DNA from: CAG-791 sp002390025
GTDB taxonomy: Bacteria; Bacillota; Clostridia; Lachnospirales; Lachnospiraceae
DNA: 5,309 nucleotides
Direction of reading: 5' to 3'
NCBI GenBank assembly: GCA_946543465.1
Contig: CAMNLR010000075.1
Coordinates: 1-5,309 of the forward strand
Positions 1-5,261 of this stretch are shown here, one piece after another; the first letter of the stretch is position 1; every line of letters starts with the position of its first letter. The notes beneath the pieces are model-generated. The model worked only from the letters and a program-made list of their open reading frames with translations, was not told the origin of the DNA and ran no database searches. The position numbers were made by a program, and so were the translations under genes.

Positions 1-3
1 CAT
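1..3 (-). CDS. First codon of a leftward gene, probably the first IS transposase-operon gene
   Basis: The first three bases (CAT) are an ATG on the minus strand, preceded at optimal distance by a near-perfect Shine-Dalgarno sequence. Only the start codon is inside the window, so nothing can be said about the product from its own sequence. Position relative to the putative IS terminus suggests a TnpA-like accessory protein of an IS66 operon. That identity is inference only. Confidence 0.45.
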
Positions 4-8
4 AGTGG

Positions 9-15
9 ACCTCCT
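9..15 (-). promoter_or_regulatory. Ribosome binding site of the leftward gene
   Basis: On the minus strand the sequence reads TAGGAGG, then six bases (TCCACT), then ATG. It is one of the strongest Shine-Dalgarno matches in the window and is the main evidence that a real gene starts at base 3 and runs left. Confidence 0.6.
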
Positions 16-87
16 ATAGAAAGATTATTATTTCATTCTACGAAGAGCCACTTTGCTTAGATACAACACCAACTATTTGACGCTTAC

Positions 88-1220
88 GCTCTGTCTGCGA
101 TAAGATTAAAGAGGGTAGCCAGAGACCCATCAGTTTTGCCAAAGATGTAAGTGAACTGGATATTTCAGAACCTGAAGAGAAGACATACAATGAGAAGAAA
201 CAGACGCAGTCGCTTGTTGTTAAAGATGGGGAAAAGGTACTCGTAGAGGGCACCGACTATGAGCTTACGTATGAGAACAATCTGGATGCAGGAGATGCCA
301 AAGTAATCTTTACCGGAAAGGGCAAATACAGAGGCTCGGTCGAAAAATCCTTCAAGATTGCCAGAGCGAAGCAGCAGATCATGGCAAAAGCTGCAGCCAC
401 TCTGGAAGTAGGCAAGACAACGAAGGTAACAGTTATAGGAGCCAAGGGTACCCCTTCTTACACCTATCAGTCTTCCAACAATGCTATTGCTGCAGTTGTT
501 TCTAACGGTACCGTGACCGGCAAGGGGGTGGGGACAGTCACGATCACAGTCACCGCTGCTGCGACAAAGAACTACGAAAAAGGGACAGCAACTGTCAAGA
601 TCACTGTCAAAAAGGTATTGAAGAAACCCGGCAACTGCCACTTCGCCAAATGGAATAATTCCAAATACACCAGCTGCCAGATCGCCTGGAAGAAGGTTGA
701 CGGTGCGGACGGATACCAGACCCTTCTGTCCTGGACAGACGGCAGTCATGCCAGTGCTACGATTGTGAAGGCAAATGTCCTCTACCGCAACTGCACAGTC
801 CATCCCCAGCATGTAAGTCAGATGAAGGTGAGAGCATTCTACATGCTGAACGGTCAGCGCGTGTTCGGACCCTGGTCAAATATCGAATACATCACACCTT
901 CACCCGCAAAGCTCACCACCAGGAACACGAGCTCAGGGAACAACCTGAAGATGAATATCAGCTGGAACATCATCTACGGCTGCAACGGATACAATGTTTT
1001 CATCACAACGAATCCCAACGGAACCTGGTACTGGAACCAGTCCACTGCTACAAAAGCGAACGCCACCAGTGCGGTGATCACTCAGTACAGAGGGTCCAAG
1101 CTCAAAAAGAACACCAGGTATTATGTCCGCATTGTCACAAGAAGGAAACGCAACGGCGTCTTCTGTACCGTGCCCATGCCTTCTGCCAGTGCGAATATCG
1201 GATCGTTTATCATTAAATAA
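88..1220 (+). pseudogene. 3' part of a cell-surface protein gene (Ig-like/Big_2 and Fn3-like modules), 5' end lost at the IS junction
   Basis: The frame is open from 81 (in-frame stop at 78-80) to the TAA at 1218-1220, about 376 codons after the IS junction. No ATG, GTG or TTG occurs in it before ATG 381, which has no ribosome binding site and sits inside a domain, so 381 is not a credible native start. Counting from the codon at 90, residues about 13-97 form a repeat common in clostridial surface proteins (DGEKVLVEGTDYELTYENN followed by a TGKGKYRGSV-type strand). Residues 99-175 are a Big_2-like Ig domain (LEVGKTTKVTV, SNGTVTGKGVGTVTITV). Residues about 178-271 and 272-376 are two Fn3-like modules, each with a G-x-x-G-Y core (VDGADGYQ, YGCNGYNV) and a late aromatic strand. 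No sortase motif or transmembrane tail follows, so attachment would have relied on lost N-terminal parts. It was probably an exported adhesin or envelope protein. It could still be expressed if the IS supplied a start, but none is visible. Confidence 0.8.
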
Positions 1221-1292
1221 AAGAGAATTAAATAAGAGAGATAAGAGAAAAACTGTAAAAAGAGAAGTATCCCTTAGTCGGGAGTGAGTCAT

Positions 1293-1465
1293 CGGGGGAC
1301 GGTTCTGGGACAATCAGAACCGTCCCCCGTGTCCCTGAAAATGTGTCAATAGAACCGTCCCTGTGTCAGATGGAACCGTCCCTGTGTCAGAAAATGTGTC
1401 ATTGGAACCGTCCCTGTGTCACCTGTCACCTTCAAGTGTCAATGGAACCGTCCCTTGTGACACTT
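1293..1465. repeat. REP-like palindromic repeat cluster built on GAACCGTCCC
   Basis: A perfect 15-bp inverted repeat opens the cluster: arms 1293-1307 and 1315-1329 around a 7-base spacer, core GGGACGGTTC / GAACCGTCCC. Four further direct copies of GAACCGTCCC follow at 1352, 1373, 1405 and 1445, the first copy being in the right arm at 1317. They are separated by TGTGTCA-rich spacers of 10-25 bases. A smaller inverted repeat, AAGTGTCA (1434-1441) and TGACACTT (1458-1465), brackets the last copy. Such elements resemble the dispersed extragenic palindromes of Firmicutes, which in other bacteria are mobilised by IS200-like REP-associated transposases; none is encoded here. The first hairpin could also stop transcripts from the surface-protein gene, but it has no T tract. 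The bases between the surface gene and the cluster (1221-1292) are purine-rich with AAGAGA motifs and hold nothing else recognisable. Confidence 0.85.
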
Positions 1466-1492
1466 CAAAAACAGGTGAGATTAGGGTATAAT
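1464..1492 (+). promoter_or_regulatory. Sigma-A-type promoter of the DUF1653 gene
   Basis: The -35 box TTCAAA (1464-1469, four of six consensus bases) is followed by exactly 17 bases and a perfect -10 box TATAAT (1487-1492). Transcription would begin near 1499, leaving a leader of about 85 bases before ATG 1583. The -35 box overlaps the last bases of the repeat cluster, so the repeat boundary and the promoter are physically joined. Confidence 0.75.
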
Positions 1493-1501
1493 ATAGGCAG
1501 T

Positions 1502-1576
1502 GGTGCAGTCTCCGAATTGGACTGTGCCGGGGTTGTATTCATACGTCTTTTGATGGTCTTTTACAAAAGAAAGGGG
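1502..1576 (+). promoter_or_regulatory. Leader of the DUF1653 gene with two hairpins and the ribosome binding site
   Basis: The leader can form a 9-bp stem with two G-U pairs (1502-1510 with 1520-1528, 9-base loop). It can also form a perfect 7-bp stem TCTTTTG / CAAAAGA (1546-1552 with 1564-1570), which ends one base before the Shine-Dalgarno AAGGGG at 1571-1576. The start codon is six bases further on. The second stem is A/T-rich and weak. Any regulatory role is inference; no known riboswitch is recognised. Confidence 0.35.
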
Positions 1577-1582
1577 TAGGTT

Positions 1583-1840
1583 ATGGACTTTGAACAGGCA
1601 TTAAACACGATCCTTCCGGGTAAATACAGGCATTACAAGGGCAAAGAGTACGAGGTTCTTTATGTTGCCAGACACAGCGAGACTTCAGAGCCGATGGTGG
1701 TCTACCGCGCCCTGTACGGAGATGAGGAAGTCTGGGTGAGGCCTGCGGGCATGTGGAATGAGACAGTTGAGGTTGACGGCACCGAGTATCCTCGTTTCAG
1801 CAGAATCGCAGATGCGATCCACAACTGGGATGATGCGTAA
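1583..1840 (+). CDS. Small DUF1653-domain protein
   Basis: An 85-residue protein of the DUF1653 family. The domain spans about residues 13-72 and shows the family's characteristic run: GKYRHYKGKEYEVL, then ARHSETSEPMVVYRALYG, then WVRP and VEVDGTEYPRF. The family is small, predicted to be mostly beta-strand, cytoplasmic and of unknown biochemical function; no catalytic residues are assigned. There is no signal peptide or membrane segment. The length is normal for stand-alone members and the gene appears intact. ATG 1583 is supported by AAGGGG six bases upstream and by the family start just before the GKYRHYKG block. It has its own promoter (1464-1492). A terminator-like hairpin follows 111 bases after the stop, so it is probably expressed alone, though read-through into the GH32 gene is possible. 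Confidence 0.93.
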   Translation: MDFEQALNTILPGKYRHYKGKEYEVLYVARHSETSEPMVVYRALYGDEEVWVRPAGMWNETVEVDGTEYPRFSRIADAIHNWDDA

Positions 1841-1863
1841 GATGGAGCTCATACGAACAGAAT

Positions 1864-1934
1864 AATGAAAAATCATTCCCGGTGAGTCGGGCGGGAGCCC
1901 GGCGCCAAGAATAATAGTTGCATCAGGTTGGGAA
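1864..1934 (+). other. Possible structured RNA segment between the DUF1653 and GH32 genes
   Basis: This noncoding stretch contains several nested pairings: AATGA / TCATT (1864-1868 with 1873-1877), a GC-rich 7-bp stem with one G-U pair closed by GGGA (1886-1892 with 1897-1903), the palindrome GGCGCC (1901-1906), and a longer-range TTCCC / GGGAA pair (1876-1880 with 1930-1934) that would enclose them. The first and last pairings overlap and could be alternatives. With the hairpin at 1952-1975 downstream, it could be the 3' untranslated region of the DUF1653 transcript or a leader of the GH32 gene. No known riboswitch class is recognised. Confidence is low because GC-rich sequence pairs easily. 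Confidence 0.3.
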
Positions 1935-1951
1935 ATACAAAGTAAACAGTC

Positions 1952-1980
1952 ACGGGGCAGTAGTATCTGCCCCGTATTTT
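1952..1980 (+). terminator. Rho-independent terminator-like hairpin
   Basis: A perfect 9-bp stem ACGGGGCAG / CTGCCCCGT (1952-1960 with 1967-1975) with a six-base loop is followed by ATTTT. The T tract is short, so termination may be incomplete. The stem lies 45 bases before the GH32 start. No convincing promoter is visible between the hairpin and that start: TTGTCA at 1979-1984 resembles a -35 box but lacks a matching -10. It therefore either ends the DUF1653 transcript or acts as an attenuator in the GH32 leader. Confidence 0.7.
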
Positions 1981-2006
1981 GTCATTGAGGGTACTTGTCA
2001 TCAACA

Positions 2007-2013
2007 AAAGGAG
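2007..2013 (+). promoter_or_regulatory. Ribosome binding site deciding the GH32 start
   Basis: AAAGGAG lies seven bases before ATG 2021. The frame is open further upstream to a TTG at 1979, but that codon sits at the foot of the terminator-like hairpin and has no ribosome binding site. Translation from it would also add 14 residues unlike the family ahead of the usual beginning. ATG 2021 is therefore preferred. Confidence 0.85.
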
Positions 2014-2020
2014 ATTGAAA

Positions 2021-3688
2021 ATGCGTAGCTACAGGCCGACATACCATGCAAGTGTTCAGTCCGGCTGGTCGAATGACCCGAACGGCACTATTTTTTATGA
2101 CGGAAAGGCACATCTGTTTTTTCAGCATTATCCACACAAAGCTGAGTGGGGGACGATGCACTGGGGGCATTTTACCACCAGGGATTTCATAAAATGGGAG
2201 AACCTTCCTGTCGTGCTGGTGCCGGATCAGGATTATGAGGTGATCTGCGGCTGCTGCTCCGGCAGTACGATTGAAAAAGACGGTGACCTGTGGCTGATGT
2301 ATACGGCGGCGCAGCCGGAACGGCAGCGGCAATGTCTTGCTGTCTCGACGGATGGCGGCATTCATTTTGATAAAAATCCGGACAATCCTATTCTGACGTC
2401 AGGTATGCTGGATCTGGAAGTCACGGAGACAGACTGCCGGGATCCCAGGCTGTTCCGGGTAGGGGATGACTTTTATTTTATCGCAGGCGCGCGTGTTCTG
2501 ACCAGGGAAGAACTGGCTGCTGCAAAGGCTGCGCAGGCCGCCGGGGCAGAGCGGACCGCAGGGGGCTGTCATGTGCCTTCAGGAAGTGTGTCCGGCAGCG
2601 GCGCCCATCCGGATGATGCGGATGTATCTATGCAGGAGGCGGAGTTTGTGTCAGGCAGCTGCACCGAACTGGAAATACGTCCGATTTCCGCCGGTTCACC
2701 TTCCGGTGCGGAAGAGGAGGAGAAGGACGGATATGGAAATTTGATTCTGGCACGGAGCAAAGATCTGCTGCACTGGGAATATGTCGGTCATCTGATCGAT
2801 GAGGATACCGAGGGGCAGATTCCCATGGCCAAAGAATATTTCACCCTGAACGGTGTCTATGAGTGCCCCGATTACATCTGCATGGATGGAAAAGAGGTCA
2901 TTCTGTCCAGTCCCCAGAACCTTCCTCAGATGGGGAGCCTGTATCAGAATGTCCATTCCGGCATTTATCTGATCGGCGAGCTGAATTTTGAGAACGGGCG
3001 TTTCAGAATTGACAGGATCGGTGAAGTGGACAGCGGGTTTGATTTTTATGCCGCCCAGACACTGCGCATGCCGGATGACCGCGTCATCATGATCGCCTGG
3101 AAGGAGATGTGGGACCGCAACTTCCCGACCCGTGAAGAGGGCTGGGCGGGCACCTACACACTCCCCCGCGAACTGTATGTGGAGGGAGATACTCTGATCC
3201 AGAAGCCGGTCAGTGAGATTGAAAATTATCGCTGCAATAAGGTCGCTGCCTCTTCTCTTGAGGCGGACGAAGCCAGCGTCTGTATAGATGGAATCAGCGG
3301 CAGTACCATTGAGCTGTCGGTCACCATTGAACCCGGCACGGCTGCAAGGGCAGGCCTCAAGCTGTTCTGCGGCAGTGAACACGAGACGCTTCTGTATTAT
3401 GACAGAGAAGCGGGAGAGATCGTTTTTGACCGCACCAGGTCGGGGATTCCTTTCACCGGCCAGGAAGAGGATGTCCACCGCAGGGTCTGCGGGATCGGAG
3501 AGGTCGACGCTGTCGAGCTGCAGGTATTTCTGGATGTCAGCTCAATCGAAGCCTTTATTGACGGCGGCCGCCATGTCATGACAGGAAACGTCTATCCCGA
3601 TCCTGATACAGATATCGGTGTGCAGTTTTTTGCAGAGAAAGGCAAAGCCTGCTTCCGCGACATTGTAAAATATGACATAATTGTGTGA
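2021..3688 (+). CDS. Glycoside hydrolase family 32 enzyme (sucrose-6-phosphate hydrolase / beta-fructosidase type)
   Basis: A 555-residue GH32 enzyme that should release fructose from beta-fructosides by the retaining mechanism. Catalytic motifs visible: WSNDPNG (residues 16-22, nucleophile Asp19; Ser replaces the more usual Met), RDP (140-142, transition-state Asp141) and EC (281-282, acid/base Glu281). The MHWGH and SGS strands typical of the five-bladed propeller are present. From about residue 405 the C-terminal beta-sandwich follows, with the typical FLDVSSIEAFIDGG strand. There is no signal peptide, so the enzyme is cytoplasmic. That favours sucrose-6-phosphate or short imported fructo-oligosaccharides over polymeric levan or inulin, but the exact substrate cannot be read from the sequence. 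Residues about 159-236 are a low-complexity stretch rich in Ala, Gly, Ser and Glu where relatives have a short loop, which explains a length above the usual 480-500. No phosphotransferase, permease or LacI-type regulator is adjacent. No terminator of its own is seen. Confidence 0.95.
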   Translation: MRSYRPTYHASVQSGWSNDPNGTIFYDGKAHLFFQHYPHKAEWGTMHWGHFTTRDFIKWENLPVVLVPDQDYEVICGCCSGSTIEKDGDLWLMYTAAQPERQRQCLAVSTDGGIHFDKNPDNPILTSGMLDLEVTETDCRDPRLFRVGDDFYFIAGARVLTREELAAAKAAQAAGAERTAGGCHVPSGSVSGSGAHPDDADVSMQEAEFVSGSCTELEIRPISAGSPSGAEEEEKDGYGNLILARSKDLLHWEYVGHLIDEDTEGQIPMAKEYFTLNGVYECPDYICMDGKEVILSSPQNLPQMGSLYQNVHSGIYLIGELNFENGRFRIDRIGEVDSGFDFYAAQTLRMPDDRVIMIAWKEMWDRNFPTREEGWAGTYTLPRELYVEGDTLIQKPVSEIENYRCNKVAASSLEADEASVCIDGISGSTIELSVTIEPGTAARAGLKLFCGSEHETLLYYDREAGEIVFDRTRSGIPFTGQEEDVHRRVCGIGEVDAVELQVFLDVSSIEAFIDGGRHVMTGNVYPDPDTDIGVQFFAEKGKACFRDIVKYDIIV

Positions 3689-3690
3689 GA

Positions 3691-3891
3691 ATTCCGAAAA
3701 CAGGACATGGGACCGCTGCGGCGGCTGATACGATGACACTATGACACAATGGCCTGAAAGAGTTTGCGTTCTGCAAACGGGACATGGGACCGTGTGACGG
3801 CATGATACTATGACGCTATGACACAATGGCATGAAAGAGTTTGCGTTCCGCGAACAGGACAGGAGACCGTGTGACGGCATGACACCCGGAC
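3691..3891. repeat. 77-bp tandem repeat, about 2.5 units, in the GH32-macrodomain gap
   Basis: Unit 1 (3699-3775) and unit 2 (3776-3852) are the same length and about 87 percent identical by eye. A third, partial unit starts at 3853 and fades near 3891, just before the ribosome binding site of the next gene. Bases 3691-3698 look like the tail of a preceding unit. Each unit carries a small hairpin near its start (CCGT-GTG-ACGG at 3790-3800 and 3867-3877; CCGCTGCGG at 3713-3721 in unit 1). Across its junction it has GTTTGC / GCAAAC (3762-3767 with 3773-3778), repeated as GTTTGC / GCGAAC (3839-3844 with 3850-3855). Since 77 is not a multiple of three, translated repeats shift frame, which argues against coding. 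No promoter or terminator is evident otherwise, so how the macrodomain gene is transcribed is open. Confidence 0.9.
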
Positions 3892-3895
3892 TTGA

Positions 3896-3901
3896 AAGGA
3901 G
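3896..3901 (+). promoter_or_regulatory. Shine-Dalgarno with unusual spacing before the macrodomain gene
   Basis: AAGGAG is the only good ribosome binding site near the gene, but the first in-frame ATG is 14 bases beyond it (3916) and the next 20 (3922). The closer weak AAGAG at 3907-3911 could serve ATG 3916 instead. The frame also contains TTG at 3892, but that codon lies upstream of AAGGAG and cannot use it. Confidence 0.45.
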
Positions 3902-3915
3902 AGCATAAGAGCAAA

Positions 3916-5016
3916 ATGAGAATGAACCGCACTGAGATCAATACATTATCCGGCGACATTACAAAAGCAGATTTCGCAGATGCAATTGTCAATTCTTCTA
4001 ATGAGGAGCTCTTTGGAGACAGCGGCATGAATGGTGCCGTGCACAAAGCAGCCGGCGAACAGCTGCGGACTGCCTGTGAGAAACTGGGCGGATGCAGGGC
4101 CGGAGAAGCCAAAATAACAGATGCCTATGCTCTTCCCTGCAAATATATTATCCACACGGTCGCGCCGGTATGGAAAGACGGACGGCACGGCGAGGAGAAG
4201 ATCCTGGAATCCTGTTTTAAAAATGTCCTGCAGATCGCCTCTTCCTGCGGGATACGCTCCATCGGCCTTTCCTCGATCGGGACCGGCAAGAGAAAAGTAC
4301 CTGTAGAAAAAGCGGCGGCGGTCGCGGTCCGCACTGTCTTCTCCTTTGTGGAGGAGAATCCCGAAGCCTTTGACAGGATTACCTGGATCCTTTCCAACGA
4401 TGAGAAGAAGAAAGTATATGATAATGCTCTCAGCATGATGGAGAATGTTCTTAAGATCAGAGCGGAGGTGAATGCCCCCGTAGAACCAGTCTTTCCGATC
4501 GGATATGAGAACAAGGTTGTACAGGTTCAGATGATCAAATGCCTGCATGAAGGACACACGATCACACCCGGAAAGGGACTGGCTGTTCTGATGGACGCAG
4601 AGGGCAGACGTAAATTCCACACATTCGGAGTGGGGTACTGTGAGGAGTGCGGCCACTACTACACACTGCTCAGAGAGGCCGTGTCTATGAAGAAAGAGGG
4701 CGTTCCGCTCTGCAGGATGCTGGCCAAAAAGGATTACGAAAAGGAATTCAAAAATCCCGCCTATTCGACCAATCCCCGCGCCCTTATGGAGCAGTACGGC
4801 TACACAATTTTTGACCTCGAAAATCTGAGTGACATACAGAGGCAGACCATACTGGCTTCGCTTGTCGAGCACAAACTCATCAATGCCTCTGCCACTGTCG
4901 GTTATCTGGAGGATCTCATTAAGATCGGAAAAGACAACCCCTTCGCCCGCATTGAGGCCGGGAACATCGAAAAATGGAAGGCAGACAGAGACTTCCTCTC
5001 CCTCTATAGGGCGTGA
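3916..5016 (+). CDS. Macrodomain protein fused to a Cys/His-containing C-terminal module
   Basis: A 366-residue (counted from ATG 3916), probably cytoplasmic protein without signal peptide or membrane segment. Residues about 8-176 form a macrodomain, the fold that binds ADP-ribose and related nucleotides: LSGDIT (11-16), AIVNSSN (23-29), SGMNGAVHKAAG (36-47), GEAKITDAYALPCKYIIHTVAPVW, and the second ligand loop SSIGTGKRKVP. Where MacroD/YmdB enzymes have G-G-V-D-G with a catalytic Asp, this protein has S-G-M-N-G (Asn39), and the usual G-V-Y-G loop is G-T-G-K. Hydrolase activity is therefore doubtful; binding may persist. Residues about 190-366 are a separate module with C209, H211, H214, then C242-x2-C245-x-H247 and C266, a possible metal site. 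It ends in a helical region (LSDIQRQTILASLVEHKL, then a W-K-x-D-R-D-F tail) that I recall from hypothetical proteins of Lachnospiraceae. The partner process is unknown. The start may be 3916 or 3922. Confidence 0.88.
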   Translation: MRMNRTEINTLSGDITKADFADAIVNSSNEELFGDSGMNGAVHKAAGEQLRTACEKLGGCRAGEAKITDAYALPCKYIIHTVAPVWKDGRHGEEKILESCFKNVLQIASSCGIRSIGLSSIGTGKRKVPVEKAAAVAVRTVFSFVEENPEAFDRITWILSNDEKKKVYDNALSMMENVLKIRAEVNAPVEPVFPIGYENKVVQVQMIKCLHEGHTITPGKGLAVLMDAEGRRKFHTFGVGYCEECGHYYTLLREAVSMKKEGVPLCRMLAKKDYEKEFKNPAYSTNPRALMEQYGYTIFDLENLSDIQRQTILASLVEHKLINASATVGYLEDLIKIGKDNPFARIEAGNIEKWKADRDFLSLYRA

Positions 5017-5042
5017 GCTTTATCTCAGCGGGAGGGAAGATG

Positions 5043-5089
5043 ATGCCCTTACGGGCATTCCGCAGGCGTGATCCCATGCTTTACATGGG
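5043..5089. repeat. Two small adjacent hairpins after the macrodomain gene
   Basis: ATGCCC-TTAC-GGGCAT (5043-5058) and CCCATG-CTTTA-CATGGG (5073-5089) are perfect 6-bp inverted repeats 14 bases apart. Neither is followed by a T tract, so they are poor terminators. The second shares CCCATGCT and the trailing GGGCG with the inverted repeat at 5262-5304, suggesting a related repeat family. The intervening sequence encodes nothing recognisable. Confidence 0.5.
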
Positions 5090-5154
5090 CGTAAGACTCA
5101 CGAGACAGCCTTGAATTAGAATACTTAAAAGATACTCTGCAGAGAGATCAGACG

Positions 5155-5187
5155 GCCGGGAAAAAGCAGCAGAGTAGCGGCTTTTTC
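5155..5187 (+). terminator. Candidate terminator downstream of the macrodomain gene
   Basis: GAAAAAGC (5160-5167) pairs perfectly with GCTTTTTC (5180-5187) around a 12-base loop. Alternatively GCCG (5155-5158) pairs with CGGC (5178-5181), leaving five T residues as the tract. Either form could end a rightward transcript about 145 bases after the stop codon. The stem is modest and the T run partly buried, so the call is tentative. It divides the roughly 290-base gene-free tail (5017-5309), which otherwise holds only hairpin repeats. Confidence 0.4.
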
Positions 5188-5221
5188 AGAAGGAAGCGGG
5201 TGATTTCTGATAAAAATTCCT

Positions 5222-5259
5222 GTTACTGTTCACGCCCTCTCGAGGGGCGTGACAGTAAC
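5222..5259. repeat. Long near-perfect inverted repeat (hairpin 1)
   Basis: GTTACTG (5222-5228) pairs with CAGTAAC (5253-5259) and TCACGCCC (5230-5237) with GGGCGTGA (5245-5252), a 15-bp stem with a single bulged T at 5229 and a 7-base loop containing CTCGAG. No T tract follows on either strand, so it looks like an extragenic palindrome and not a terminator. Confidence 0.85.
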
Positions 5260-5261
5260 TT

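Larger units (their letters stand above)
1..87 (-). mobile_element. End of an IS66-family-like insertion sequence (element continues left of the window)
   Basis: On the minus strand the segment begins at base 87 with GTAAGCGTCAAATAG. This fits the 5'-GTAA(GCG) terminus that I recall for IS66-family inverted repeats. About 80 AT-rich bases follow, then AGGAGG and an ATG at base 3, matching the usual short gap between an IS66 end and its first transposase gene. At base 88 the sequence switches to coding sequence of a surface protein that has no start codon, which is what an insertion into that gene would give. IS66 elements make 8-bp target duplications, so 88-95 (GCTCTGTC) would be one copy. 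The other end and the transposase genes lie outside the window, so the family call is inference from the terminus and layout. It could be another element with a similar end. Confidence 0.6.

Noticed and set aside
38..253. Leftward reading frame of 71 codons overlapping the IS junction
   Set aside because: Its start and most of its length are antisense to the surface-protein frame, its composition is Ser-rich and non-specific, and it ends inside the IS end without a ribosome binding site.
165..812. Leftward frame of 215 codons
   Set aside because: Antisense shadow of the Big_2/Fn3 coding region; Cys- and Leu-rich sequence with no family resemblance.
381..1220. Surface protein taken as a complete gene starting at ATG 381
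   Set aside because: The same frame continues upstream with clear domain sequence back to the IS junction, and ATG 381 has no ribosome binding site, so the fragment is longer and truncated.
1293..1465. CRISPR array
   Set aside because: Repeats are only about 10 bases, spacers are short, uneven and share TGTGTCA, and no cas genes are present.
1343..1579. Rightward frame of 78 codons over the GAACCGTCCC repeats
   Set aside because: It is a translation of the repeat (EPSLCQ-type units) and the promoter and leader of the next gene; no ribosome binding site.
1979..2007. Promoter for the GH32 gene starting with TTGTCA
   Set aside because: The -35 match is good but the position 17 bases downstream reads CAACAA, not a -10 box.
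1979..2020. Upstream TTG start for the GH32 gene
   Set aside because: It lies in the terminator-like hairpin tail, lacks a ribosome binding site, and ATG 2021 has an excellent one.
2696..3478. Leftward frame of 260 codons
   Set aside because: Antisense to well-conserved GH32 sequence; no ribosome binding site or family signal.
3542..3880. Leftward frames over the 77-bp repeat
   Set aside because: The repeated peptides only reflect the DNA repeat, and the 77-bp period shifts frame between units.
3946..4872. Leftward frame of 308 codons
   Set aside because: Antisense shadow of the macrodomain gene; the sense strand has clear macrodomain motifs.
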